Of a stretch of DNA of 64,000 nucleotides, positions 16,814-26,153 are shown in pieces (the stretch's first letter is position 1; every line of letters begins with the position of its first letter). Below the pieces are notes generated by a model. That model was given only the letters and a program-made list of their open reading frames with translations. It ran no database searches and was not told the origin of the DNA. Made by a program: the position numbers and the translations under genes. Origin of the DNA: Polyangiaceae bacterium (lineage in GTDB: Bacteria > Myxococcota_A > Polyangia > Polyangiales > Polyangiaceae); the NCBI GenBank assembly GCA_016712345.1, contig JADJRH010000001.1, positions 744,001 to 808,000 on the forward strand. Direction: 5' to 3'.

Positions 16814-19800
16814 TTATAGAACCCGAAGGTTATACAACTCGTGCTCGGCGTAGGGTAGATCGGGCAGTGTGTTGTCGACATCCACTCGAAAAGAGGCATT
16901 TTTGGCCGACCATTTGCGGGGCCACACCCGAAGTTTGAATTGACCGTTCGCAAGGCCCAGCACAGCCGCAACGTTGTACCCATGACCGGGCGACTCATTT
17001 TCGTCGCCATGCGATGCGCCTGCCGAAATGCGAATAAACCCCTGCCCTCCGCCAGAACGCAGCTCTTCCGTTTGGGCATCATGCACATGACCTGACAAAT
17101 GCAGGTGGACACGGGTTTGGACCTTTGGACCGACCGCCAATTGATCGGCCAACCATTCTGTGTGTAAGGGATGATGGCTCAGCGCAATTGTCAGCGCGCT
17201 TGGATCGGCGGTTGTCAATGGAGCGAGTTGGGCCTCTCCAAGCCACAAACAGCCTTTGTCGTTGTTGTCTGCGGCCAGCAAACTTGTATTGAGGCCCATC
17301 AGGTGTATGGGTAAACCGGCCGGAGTCTGAAAGCGCGTTTGCCAATACAGCTTTGACTCAGGTTTGGAGGAAGCCCCCGGCAGCGGGTTGGGTATAGCCA
17401 ACCCCTGCAATTCAGGTGGACCCAAGGTGTGAGCAAACGTCAAATATTCCCCCATACGCTTGGCCAAACGCGCCCGATCTTCATCATTGGCAAGCACCTC
17501 ATCGAGCGTTTCATGCCCGTCACGAACATCGCGAACAAGGCGCTTAATATTGCGATCCGTGTCAACCGAGCGATCCACATCATGGTTGCCGGGCACCACA
17601 AACACATTGGCCGTTGTCAGGTGGAGAGAACCCACAACCTTTTCAATCCACCGGCGCGCTTCATCGTATTGCGTTTTTTTTCCGCTGAAAGCGATATCCC
17701 CTGTGATAAAAATAGCTTGAGGAGAGGGAAGAGCGAGCAGAGAATGGGTAGAAAGCGACTGAAGGTCGCGCGCCAAGGCGTCCATAACGAACGTTTGATC
17801 CCACCTGTAGGACGCACTTCCATGACCGAAATGGATATCTGACAAGTGTACCCAACTGAACAACACTGTGGGTTCGCCTGAGGTGATACGGGGCGTACCC
17901 GGCGTGTTGTTGGGTAGGGGAACGGAACCATCGGGCCCTCCACTCGCCGCCGGCGTGGGTAGAACCGCGGGGGGATTGTCAGAAGGAGGTGTTAGGCCAT
18001 TTGAATGGGTTGCCGATTGGGTGAGCGTCTTATCCTCGGACAGATCGGGAAATTCGTTGAGCAGGTTTGCCTTTTCAAACAAGGTGGGCAATGCCGTGCG
18101 ATGTTCGGGCAGGTCGCGAAAATGGCAAAGTTCGTGGATGTGGTAGGCAAACTCAATTTCAGGATCGGTTTTATCGCGCGAGTCTACCAGGGCACGCCAT
18201 GTTGGATAATCCGGGCCGTCCAACTCAATGCCTGAAATCAGAGCTGAGTATGCTGCAAGAGCCAACGCGAGAACACCTTGAGGGCCTTTGAGCGCACCGT
18301 GCGTTTGTTGGATGATTTGCGCCTGCTGCTCCCAAGCAATGGCCCACAAATAGGAATATCTCCACAAATGATTGAGCCGGATGTCTGACGAATTGCGAAC
18401 GCTCACCAGCGCCGTTCGGCGAACACGGAAGCCTTCGAGCGCAGCGAGAATCTGCGCCAGAGCAACCATCCCATAGGGAACACTCATGACCGATTGAGTG
18501 GTCCAACTTACTTGTCGGGGTGCATTGGTGGAAGCAAAACCCGTTCGAGCTTCATAGGGGATTGATAACAATTCCCAAAAGCGTGGCTTATGGAGCAATT
18601 CGTTATCAGTGTCGTTGTTGCCAAGGCTGGTTTCCACGTTGGGCCAGTCAGGTTGGCAGTCGCCGCGATATCTGGTTAGAAACGAAAAATAGGGAGAATG
18701 CCATGGCCGATGCCTTGTATCAGGTCCAATCTCGCGATTGATTGCCTGATCGGCCGCTCTTGCTTCAGCCACCAAACGCAGGCGTGACTCAGGTTTAAGG
18801 TTGGGCCAAAATTCCTTTAGTGTGTGCTGAATGACGCTGCGTGAGCCCTCAACAAACCCGGTATTAAAAACACTCATTCCGAAGCGAGCTTCGTCCTCTA
18901 TCGGAACTTGAGATCCTTCCAACAGCACGGTTCCGGTAAACAACCGCATGAAGCCTTGAGCCAACCATTCAAGTCGTTCAGGATCACTTACGCGATCGCA
19001 GTGGTATGCAAGAGCAGCCCGAAGTTGGTCCTTTTGCCATTGTAGAAGAGCTTCTCGATCGCTCGGCAGGTGTGCAAACGACCAAAACATAGAATGGTTT
19101 GGTGCAACCGGAGAACCAAGTTTACCAACAGAAAACTCGGCTCCTTGTAATGAGAGCGGGAGCACGGTTATCATTGGGACGGTGACCGCGCTAGCCCAGT
19201 TTTCTACAGTGAGGTTGCGGTTCACGGACGACGCGATTTTTGGCTCATGGAGCGATAGACGCGCGCCAAACTGAGCGTTTCCTTCCAGCTCAATGGCAAT
19301 CCATCGCCACGTGGCAAGGGCGTACCCTTCAATGGGTCGGACGCCCAACTCACGGGGCGGCGACTTGAGCCAATCAAAAGCCAGCAACCACCGATGGGCT
19401 GCAAACTCGTGAAGCGCCCAATCACGAGCCGACGCCTGGTTGCGGAGCAGCGGCTGGAACCGTGGGTTCTCTCGAAAATCAATCAAATCAACCATCATCC
19501 CAGGCAATTGCGGGTGCTGTTCCAAGACGGATAACACCTCGTCGGAAACGCCCATTAGGAAGACGTACAAATTCAAATACGCAACCGACGTGCGCGGACT
19601 GCCACTTCGTATTTTCGATAACAAAAGAGAACCCAGAAGATCGGCTACACAGGCAAGCCGCAAAACTCCTTCAAAGGACTCCAGCCATACGTTGACGAAG
19701 GTGGGGGCGGCCAGCCAATACTCAACCGCTTTATCCAAAATCACCCGCAGATGCTCAACCTGAAAGCAAAGCTTGTCCCCCACTGCCCTCAATAAAGTAA

Positions 19801-22525
19801 GCCAACCTTTTTCGTTACCACTCTTCTCCAGAGCGCGCAGAATATCAGTCACCACCTCGTCCAGCAGCTCGCCGCCACGTTTTCCAGGGAGATGCGAGAT
19901 CACATACAAGCGAAGCAACAACACTTCTTCCCATACCGGTTGACCAAGCCGATCGATAAAAAAAGTGGATGGGGTAGATTCTGGCTCGCAGGTGAATAAC
20001 CAGGCCGCCAAATATTCTTGAAACGAAAGGTGGATAAACGCTATCTGCTCTCCGCCTTTCAGGCTCAACAAGCCTGTTTTGCCACACAAGTAGTCAACAA
20101 ACTCCCCCATCGCTTCGCGCGCTTCATTGAGCGTGAGACCGGGTGTCATACGTCGACCCAAAATCAAATGGCGCTGCGCCATTACTTCAATGGCCAGCTT
20201 GCGATGAATTAGTCCGCGCGCATCATTGTCGTTTGTGGCCTGAACACGGGTAGATTCATTGGGGTCTAACGGTTGCGGCGCTGCATCATTCTCCTGAATG
20301 GCCATGGCCAAATGAGCCAAATAGTCGCGCTGGGTCACCGTGGGCAGTGTTGACGCCGCAGGCAATTCTTTATCAACCCCCACCCCTTTGGCCGATTGCC
20401 ATGTTTTGAGCAACATCTCAATGCACTTGTCGTAAAGTTCACCCCTATCTTGAGGAAGTTCACGCTCCCCGTGGTGAATAAACGCGGCCAACGTTAATAA
20501 CAACGGGTTCGAAGCAATACGCTTCACCCCAGGCGCCTGCTCAATGGCATGGATCAACGATTGCGCTCGCCGTTTTGCCTCCGCCGTGCGGGTAGATTCT
20601 TGCAGATCATACCACTTGAAGACAAAGCTCTTTACCTGCTCGTCTGTGAACGAATCTACCCGAACATGAAAAAACGTGTCGTTCGGCAGTGCAATGTCAG
20701 GGGTATAACCGTAAACGCGGGACGTCACCCAAATCAAACAGTCTGGGTAATCGGCATGCAGAGACTTCACGAGCCGAGTCATGTTGTGGCAGGCCTGTGA
20801 CCCTCCCACTTCATCCAGACCGTCAAGCAGAAGCACCGCGTCACCCATGCGGAGGGCAGCCTCAAAAAAAACGCGGTGGGCGCGGGGCAGTTCATATTCA
20901 CCGCGGGCTTGAAACTCTAGATAGTCAAGTAGGCTGAGCGTGGGTTCACGCTGACGCATGGCTGCGAAATCGCGAAGCGAAACGATAAGAGGCACCAAAC
21001 GTTGGGGTGGAGCGTAGTTGGGTAGGTCCGCCTCGCCTGAAAAGAGCAACGCCAAAAACTTGAGCAACGTGGACTTTCCGGTTCCGGGATCACCCACAAC
21101 GACCACGCGCTGTTTCAGGTGAAGCAACTCCCCAAGTTCAAACGGATCCACCTTTTGATCCTGCCCGGTGGATGCGTACACACCGTTGTCGTCTGAGTTT
21201 CCCAGAGTGAAGTAATGTTTGTTTTCATCCCGTCGTGCCCCATGGGACAACGGAGATTCAGATGGGTAGAGAGGTTGAAAAGTGAGGGGAACAAACAACA
21301 GGCGCAGGGGAACGTGGTTGCCACCGTGATGTTCACGAAGTGTTTCGGAAGGAAGCCCAAGAGTGCGAACATCTCGGTGAAAAAGGGCCACTTTTGCGCG
21401 GTAAAGGCGCTCAAACTCGCGGTACGGCAAACCGTCATATTCGGTTTGACGATAGCCCTGAAGGTGAAGTTTGCGTGCTTCAGTTGGGTAATAACGAGCA
21501 AACAGCGCCGGGCATTGCGACACAAGCTCAACCACTTGAGGTTGGGCCCAAACATGCCACTGAGGCTTGCCTGCAGAACCTTTGAGGCTGCCCAATCCTG
21601 ACACCGGCCCACCACGCAAATGAAAGCTGACAAAATGGTCTGGACTTGTTTCTGGCGGGTAAAAGAGTGGGGCCGCGTTTGGACCTGACAGCTCGTGAAC
21701 GCGCGTTGTCAGGTGAATGGTACCTTTCAGGTTCAATAATTGGTCTAACCGCCACTCGGTGGGGTGATACCGATCGTGCGTCCACTCACCACAAAAACGA
21801 CGCGCATAATCAAACACCGCGGCATTTAAAAGACGGGTCAGTTCTTCATCCCCCAGTGGGCCCGCAGGCAAAATGTATTGGAGGGGTGAAAGGATGCCTT
21901 CTTTTTCTTGAATATTGGGCTCTGTGAGCTTTGCGCGGCGTTGGATAGTAAACTCATCGACCGTTGACAAAAGCGCTACATCCAGGCCGATTTTGTCACC
22001 GGGATCGGGCTCAGAAAACCACCCGAGCACCCAACTTTGTTTGATGACACTGGCCAAGTCAGGAGCATTGCGCGGCAGGCGACGCACAAATCCGGGCCCA
22101 CCCACAAGGATGAGAACACCCCTCAGATTTTCACGCAGATTGTCGCGATTTTCATTGAGGCGACCGAGCACCCAACTTTCACCCTGAACCGTTTCGTCAG
22201 AATGGGGTGCGACGGCCCCCAAGTCTGAGATGGGTAGATCGACCGGGTCAACAACACGCACCACGCGCACAGGACGGCGGCTTTGTTCTGCGGGTAGATC
22301 GTGTTTGGCCACATCCATTGCCAACTGCAACGTTGGCAGCGTTTTGAGCCCATTGGGCTCAATAAAACTTGAGCGTTCGATTTTTTTGCAATGGGTGGCA
22401 ACCGTCAAATAAAGCGCCCGCTCCACGTCGGGAGTGAGACATTCAATCGCGTATATCCAAAGCGCTTTGGCCAATTCAATCGCTGTAACAAGATCGCCCC
22501 AAACCTCTTCAGCCAAAGGCACCAT
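16814..22525 (-). CDS. NACHT-type STAND NTPase fused to a calcineurin-like metallophosphoesterase
   Basis: This protein has 1903 residues from ATG 22525, which follows AAAGGA by about nine bases and lies five bases after the upstream stop. Residues 1-450 contain no known catalytic motif, but a VLGRLNENRDNL...GPGFVRRLPRNAPDL stretch resembles the degenerate partner domains of STAND conflict systems. A NACHT module follows: Walker A GDPGTGKST at about 478-486, extended Walker B LLLDGLDEVG near 565-574, WVTSRVYGY, and the NPLLLTLAAF and FIHLSFQEYLAAWLF helices. About 900 helical residues come next, possibly a sensor. The C-terminus (about 1555-1860) is a complete metallophosphoesterase: LSDIHFGHG, ITGDIAFSG, PGNHDVDRS, SHHPLH and SGHVHD. 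The likely logic is sensing, NTP-driven oligomerisation, then phosphoester cleavage by the C-terminal effector. That is inference from architecture; the substrate is unknown. Confidence 0.88.
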   Translation of the reverse strand: MVPLAEEVWGDLVTAIELAKALWIYAIECLTPDVERALYLTVATHCKKIERSSFIEPNGLKTLPTLQLAMDVAKHDLPAEQSRRPVRVVRVVDPVDLPISDLGAVAPHSDETVQGESWVLGRLNENRDNLRENLRGVLILVGGPGFVRRLPRNAPDLASVIKQSWVLGWFSEPDPGDKIGLDVALLSTVDEFTIQRRAKLTEPNIQEKEGILSPLQYILPAGPLGDEELTRLLNAAVFDYARRFCGEWTHDRYHPTEWRLDQLLNLKGTIHLTTRVHELSGPNAAPLFYPPETSPDHFVSFHLRGGPVSGLGSLKGSAGKPQWHVWAQPQVVELVSQCPALFARYYPTEARKLHLQGYRQTEYDGLPYREFERLYRAKVALFHRDVRTLGLPSETLREHHGGNHVPLRLLFVPLTFQPLYPSESPLSHGARRDENKHYFTLGNSDDNGVYASTGQDQKVDPFELGELLHLKQRVVVVGDPGTGKSTLLKFLALLFSGEADLPNYAPPQRLVPLIVSLRDFAAMRQREPTLSLLDYLEFQARGEYELPRAHRVFFEAALRMGDAVLLLDGLDEVGGSQACHNMTRLVKSLHADYPDCLIWVTSRVYGYTPDIALPNDTFFHVRVDSFTDEQVKSFVFKWYDLQESTRTAEAKRRAQSLIHAIEQAPGVKRIASNPLLLTLAAFIHHGERELPQDRGELYDKCIEMLLKTWQSAKGVGVDKELPAASTLPTVTQRDYLAHLAMAIQENDAAPQPLDPNESTRVQATNDNDARGLIHRKLAIEVMAQRHLILGRRMTPGLTLNEAREAMGEFVDYLCGKTGLLSLKGGEQIAFIHLSFQEYLAAWLFTCEPESTPSTFFIDRLGQPVWEEVLLLRLYVISHLPGKRGGELLDEVVTDILRALEKSGNEKGWLTLLRAVGDKLCFQVEHLRVILDKAVEYWLAAPTFVNVWLESFEGVLRLACVADLLGSLLLSKIRSGSPRTSVAYLNLYVFLMGVSDEVLSVLEQHPQLPGMMVDLIDFRENPRFQPLLRNQASARDWALHEFAAHRWLLAFDWLKSPPRELGVRPIEGYALATWRWIAIELEGNAQFGARLSLHEPKIASSVNRNLTVENWASAVTVPMITVLPLSLQGAEFSVGKLGSPVAPNHSMFWSFAHLPSDREALLQWQKDQLRAALAYHCDRVSDPERLEWLAQGFMRLFTGTVLLEGSQVPIEDEARFGMSVFNTGFVEGSRSVIQHTLKEFWPNLKPESRLRLVAEARAADQAINREIGPDTRHRPWHSPYFSFLTRYRGDCQPDWPNVETSLGNNDTDNELLHKPRFWELLSIPYEARTGFASTNAPRQVSWTTQSVMSVPYGMVALAQILAALEGFRVRRTALVSVRNSSDIRLNHLWRYSYLWAIAWEQQAQIIQQTHGALKGPQGVLALALAAYSALISGIELDGPDYPTWRALVDSRDKTDPEIEFAYHIHELCHFRDLPEHRTALPTLFEKANLLNEFPDLSEDKTLTQSATHSNGLTPPSDNPPAVLPTPAASGGPDGSVPLPNNTPGTPRITSGEPTVLFSWVHLSDIHFGHGSASYRWDQTFVMDALARDLQSLSTHSLLALPSPQAIFITGDIAFSGKKTQYDEARRWIEKVVGSLHLTTANVFVVPGNHDVDRSVDTDRNIKRLVRDVRDGHETLDEVLANDEDRARLAKRMGEYLTFAHTLGPPELQGLAIPNPLPGASSKPESKLYWQTRFQTPAGLPIHLMGLNTSLLAADNNDKGCLWLGEAQLAPLTTADPSALTIALSHHPLHTEWLADQLAVGPKVQTRVHLHLSGHVHDAQTEELRSGGGQGFIRISAGASHGDENESPGHGYNVAAVLGLANGQFKLRVWPRKWSAKNASFRVDVDNTLPDLPYAEHELYNLRVL

Positions 22526-22530
22526 AACGA

Positions 22531-23871
22531 TCAGTCCTTTTGAAGCTGGAGCAACTCCTGCGCTGCGTAACCGATATCCAGCCATTGATCGCCGTTTCGA
22601 TAACTCATCACAACGGCAGTATCGAGAAGCCTCGCAAGACGGGGCACCGACAACTCGTTATTGGGACGCAAACTGCGATGTTCGGCAATTTCAATAAGCC
22701 ACGGGTCATCTTCTTTAAACATGGCGTTTTGTTGACTGCGAACATGATCTTGAATGATGGTGTACACATCATTCCTATTGACGGGTTCGGTGGGATCTTT
22801 CTTTTGATACGCTTTAGTAACCACCTTTTGGACAAGTTTAATTAGGCCGCGAAGGTGACCCGACGACGCCTTAATTAGATCGTGATAACACTGGTCGTCG
22901 GGGAACAACGAGCGCACAGGCCCCCTTTTCTCAAGGCAATTGCGCATCGCTGAAAGGCCGTCGTTATCGGGCGAGCGCGACGGATCATTATGCCAAAGGC
23001 GCACCATCGGCAATACAACGCTGTTATCGTATTGTTGGGGAATTTTAGAATTGAGGAGCTGAAGGTAAGGGGGTACGGCCCATACCAAATGCCATTTGGA
23101 TACCTTTAACTGATCATGAAAGCTCGCAAAAATCTGCTCCACAGATGACTGCACATCCACATCTTCTCGACCGGACCCCTGGAGCTTTTCTAAATCATCC
23201 ACAATGAGCACCGGAGAAGGTGCCTGGGCGTCCACTTCCAACACACGACGCACTTCCCCCATGAACTTGCGAAACTCTTCCGTCACCACCGCCAGTTTAC
23301 CGCGCAACGCTTCTTGTATTTGAGACTTAAACGAAGCGTCTTTGGCCAACTCAAACGACAGTTCACTGACGAACTGAACAGGGTCGCTCTCATTGCCAAT
23401 ACCCGCACCCAGTTTGATTTCTTTTAATTGGAGGCGCGCAAAAAAGGTCTGAAATCTTTCAGCGATTGTTTTTTCAGCCACGGTGCCCAGTTTCTGAGCC
23501 GTCATTTCATGGGCAACACCGGCCGCTACCGACACCATTAAATCGGTCACCTCGGGTGCTTTGTACAAATGGAGTACACGTCCGGCGGGCACAACAATTA
23601 CCGAGTGGCCAAGCGAGGCTAACTCAGCTTCCAATCGCCGGAGTTCAGTGCTTTTTCCAGATCCCCAAAACCCACTGAAAAGCTGACAGCTTTCGCGCGG
23701 AGCACGAATAGAAATACAAGCCCGGAGATCGGCTATGGCGTCGGCTCCTCGAACGTCACCGGGAGCTTCATGGAAAGGGAAATAAAGCGGATGTGCTGGC
23801 CCGAGCGGTTGGTCGTCGAGCAATTGTACCAGTTCAGAAAGCTCGTTACGGCGTTTCGCGACGGGTTCCAC
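22531..23871 (-). CDS. P-loop ATPase (KAP/STAND-like) preceding the NACHT-phosphoesterase gene
   Basis: The 446-residue protein starts at GTG 23871 without a strong ribosome binding site. It has Walker A GFWGSGKST at about 67-75 followed by ELRRLEAELASLGHSVIVVPAG. Walker B is VLIVDDLEKLQ near 218, and a sensor-like WHLVWAVPPYLQLL follows. The C-terminal helices include a winged-helix-like SGHLRGLIKLVQKV segment and end in LDTAVVMSYRNGDQWLDIGYAA. Stand-alone ATPases of this type are often encoded beside large proteins in myxobacterial and planctomycete conflict loci. Only five bases separate its stop from the NACHT-phosphoesterase start, so the two are surely co-transcribed and probably co-translated. 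No transmembrane segment was seen, which argues against a classical KAP membrane ATPase. Confidence 0.8.
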   Translation of the reverse strand: MEPVAKRRNELSELVQLLDDQPLGPAHPLYFPFHEAPGDVRGADAIADLRACISIRAPRESCQLFSGFWGSGKSTELRRLEAELASLGHSVIVVPAGRVLHLYKAPEVTDLMVSVAAGVAHEMTAQKLGTVAEKTIAERFQTFFARLQLKEIKLGAGIGNESDPVQFVSELSFELAKDASFKSQIQEALRGKLAVVTEEFRKFMGEVRRVLEVDAQAPSPVLIVDDLEKLQGSGREDVDVQSSVEQIFASFHDQLKVSKWHLVWAVPPYLQLLNSKIPQQYDNSVVLPMVRLWHNDPSRSPDNDGLSAMRNCLEKRGPVRSLFPDDQCYHDLIKASSGHLRGLIKLVQKVVTKAYQKKDPTEPVNRNDVYTIIQDHVRSQQNAMFKEDDPWLIEIAEHRSLRPNNELSVPRLARLLDTAVVMSYRNGDQWLDIGYAAQELLQLQKD

Positions 23872-23942
23872 AAGCGGTGACTTTACGCCAGTGGCTCATT
23901 CTTCTCAAGTCGGAACACCGTTGTGTACACACCGTCGCCGGT

Positions 23943-25667
23943 TTACCACGTGGGCATTTCACACTGCGCGGTGCTCATCACTTTTTTATAAAACCCAACA
24001 GCCGTGGGGCCTGAAGTTGTCATAAAAAAGGTCGCAGCCAAAAAGTTTTTTTCACCATTGGAGCGAGCCGCTTCAGTGGCTTTTTGAGTGTTATCGATTA
24101 ACGCGGCGTCACAGGTGCGCTGGCCAAATGCACATTCAAGCAATGTGCGCTCGCCCGCTTTTACCTTATCTGCATTGGAGTGGCACTCTTCCGCCAAAAA
24201 GCCAAACGCCTTTGCATAATCGGCGTCCACCTCATCGGGAGGAATGTCTTTTGCCGTTTTAATAAAAAAGCCCTTGAGTTCTTTTAGATATGCCGCGTGT
24301 GATTCTGGAAAAAGCGCCGATGTATCAAACAGCGCGGCCCACGAAAACGCGCCAAACTGCGCGGCGCCTTCTGCGTCTATATCTGAATACGCAAACTGTT
24401 TTGCGCGCGCGGCAATAGAACCAAGCTCGGTTTTAGGGCCCTTGGCCTTTGATTTGGCTTTGGCGATCAGCTTAAAGACATTCACGAAAGAAGCGTCTTT
24501 CGCCTTGATCGCGGCGCGTTTCTTATCATTGCGAAAGATCTCGCGGCCGTGGTCGGCAAACAGTTTATAAAGCTCAATCACCCCGGCGCCGGCGTTTTTG
24601 GGATCGGCCGAGAGTTTGGCCGCTTTATCAAGATCGGTTTCAAACGCCGAGCCGCGTTCTTTATCAAACCGCTCCCGCTCACCGGGCATTAACAGCGATG
24701 GATACCGCGCAATAAACCCCGCCGTGTCGGTGGCAATAACTTTACCCACCCGAATTTCAAAGCTGCCCTGAATTTTAAAGGTTTTTGCAAAAACAATTTC
24801 AGCCCCCGCTTCACACTCTTTGCGGGCGGTATAATAGGCATCTACCGAATCTACCCGGGTGCCACACACGTTGATCACAACAGCCGACCCATCGGCAACC
24901 TGGGGTGGAAGTTTTGGCTTTACCGCGTTTTCTTCATCTGCGACGGCTAAAATCGGCTCTACCTTACGGTCCGCGCCTGAATAGATAAGCGCCTGCGCCA
25001 TAGCGAGTGACAGTGACGGCCTGTCCCCTTCTTCTTGGCAACGCGCTTTATACACATCAATCTTTGAAATCGCATCTTCGCACTTAAAGCGATCACCACA
25101 CGCTACGTTGTTAATCACTTCATCGCGAAGGGTGGAACACGTGCGCAAGTCAAGTTCAACATCGTGGTCTTTTACCCTTCGTTGAACATAGCGCACCAAG
25201 ATCTGAACGCTGAGCGGTGATCCTTCTTTTTCTGCGCAGCGGGTAGTCCACCGTTGAGCGGCGGCTTCACACGTGGGGTCATCTCCACATTTACCACCCA
25301 ATATACCCTTTAACTCTGTAAAACAGGCCGTGTCAGGTTGGGTAGATCGCTCTTCATACTTGGCCAACGCCTCTTTGACCTTTGCCACGCTGTCTGGTGT
25401 GATTTTTTGACAGTGTGACACCCAGTCACGCGCCAGATCACGCGCATGTTCACACGAGGAGGCCTGACACTCCGATTCACCCAAGACCCACTTTTCAATG
25501 AGGGCACATTCCTCTTTGTGCGGACCTGAAAAGCCCGCCGATGCGTGCAACCATTCTGGCGTTTTGGGTAGATCCGCCCATTCATCCACGGGGCCTTTGG
25601 GTGCCTCCGCTTTGGGCTCCGGCGCTCCACAACCGAACAGGGCAGTTGCCAGCCCCACCAACAGCAC
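23943..25667 (-). CDS. Cys-rich lipoprotein of unknown function
   Basis: GTG 25667 is preferred over the upstream ATG (25844). It has AGGGGG about eight bases ahead and begins a compact lipoprotein signal (VLLVGLATALFGC), whereas the longer version translates a non-coding direct repeat. The mature protein (about 555 residues) carries many spaced Cys residues (EECALIEKW, CQASSCEHARDL, GGKCGDDPTCEAAA, CGDRFKCEDA), which suggests disulfides outside the cytoplasm. It then has a helical Lys/Ala-rich region and a DVDADYAKAFGFLAEECHSNA segment. No family is recognised. It lies 71 bp upstream of the ATPase-NACHT pair on the same strand, so a shared transcript is possible. Its envelope location makes a common function less obvious. 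Confidence 0.65.
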   Translation of the reverse strand: MLLVGLATALFGCGAPEPKAEAPKGPVDEWADLPKTPEWLHASAGFSGPHKEECALIEKWVLGESECQASSCEHARDLARDWVSHCQKITPDSVAKVKEALAKYEERSTQPDTACFTELKGILGGKCGDDPTCEAAAQRWTTRCAEKEGSPLSVQILVRYVQRRVKDHDVELDLRTCSTLRDEVINNVACGDRFKCEDAISKIDVYKARCQEEGDRPSLSLAMAQALIYSGADRKVEPILAVADEENAVKPKLPPQVADGSAVVINVCGTRVDSVDAYYTARKECEAGAEIVFAKTFKIQGSFEIRVGKVIATDTAGFIARYPSLLMPGERERFDKERGSAFETDLDKAAKLSADPKNAGAGVIELYKLFADHGREIFRNDKKRAAIKAKDASFVNVFKLIAKAKSKAKGPKTELGSIAARAKQFAYSDIDAEGAAQFGAFSWAALFDTSALFPESHAAYLKELKGFFIKTAKDIPPDEVDADYAKAFGFLAEECHSNADKVKAGERTLLECAFGQRTCDAALIDNTQKATEAARSNGEKNFLAATFFMTTSGPTAVGFYKKVMSTAQCEMPTW

Positions 25668-25912
25668 CGCCCGCCCCCTTCTATAAGGGAGAGAGGTCAA
25701 CCCAGGTCGCCGGGCCTCTCTAGAAGAGAGAGGGGAAGGGAGAGAGGTCAACCCAGGGCGCTTGGGCGGACTCGAATTTACAAGTTGTGCAACGGCTGCA
25801 CCAATTGTGCAATTGGAAGTGGCGGGTTGCGCAGGCAAAATCATTGGAACCTCAAGATCCTGCGCCTATATCACACATTACCTTCCCATTGCGAGTGAAT
25901 GGAGGAAAAACC
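25668..25912. other. Intergenic region with direct repeats and paired TTGTGCAA boxes
   Basis: This gap between divergent genes holds two copies of GGGAGAGAGGTCAACCCAGG (25688-25707 and 25738-25757). They flank a CCTCTCT-AGAAG-AGAGAGG hairpin. Further on, TTGTGCAA occurs at 25785-25792 and 25805-25812, twenty bases apart and so on the same helix face; this spacing suggests a protein-binding site. No gene is seen in the first 230 bases of it. Confidence 0.5.
25844..25872 (+). promoter_or_regulatory. Possible sigma-70 promoter for the small ORF and protease
   Basis: TTGGAA (25844-25849) and TATATC (25867-25872) stand 17 bp apart, 40 bases before the small ORF start. Spacing is ideal and the match to consensus is moderate. 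The TTGTGCAA boxes lie just upstream, where an activator could bind. Confidence 0.4.
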
Positions 25913-26005
25913 ATGCCGGCTCGGCATTTTTTCAGTCAGGTCGTCGAAGAACAGTCTTCTGAAACACCAATGTTGGAAAAAGCCGCAGACAAGCTGTTTG
26001 ATTGA
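25913..26005 (+). CDS. Small 30-residue ORF with strong ribosome binding site
   Basis: ATG 25913 is preceded by GGAGG at 25901-25905, seven bases away, one of the best Shine-Dalgarno sites in the window. It encodes a 30-residue polar peptide (starts MPARHFFSQVVEEQ, ends AADKLFD) before TGA 26003-26005. There is no signal peptide or membrane segment. It lies 148 bases upstream of the secreted protease and could be a leader peptide, a small regulator or chance. The second half is acidic and helical in character. No homologue is recognised. Confidence 0.45.
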   Translation: MPARHFFSQVVEEQSSETPMLEKAADKLFD

Positions 26006-26153
26006 CTACATCTCGGGCAACTGTCGGGATCCTGCGCGACTGAATTGATCCAGTTTCCCTGCCGGCAGGTTGAGTTGGCCTACCCGTTGCTCAATGGCGG
26101 CCGTTCGATTCGAAGAGAGAAGACTCGAAAAAAGGCGATTAGGGAGATTGGCT

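Noticed and set aside
22525..22585. Longer start for the NACHT-phosphoesterase protein (20 extra residues)
   Set aside because: It overlaps the upstream ATPase gene by 55 bases; ATG 22525 has AAAGGA at good distance.
25668..25844. 59-residue N-terminal extension of the Cys-rich lipoprotein
   Set aside because: It translates a direct-repeat spacer (repeated PGLTSLP) and hides a good lipoprotein signal with its own ribosome binding site at 25667.
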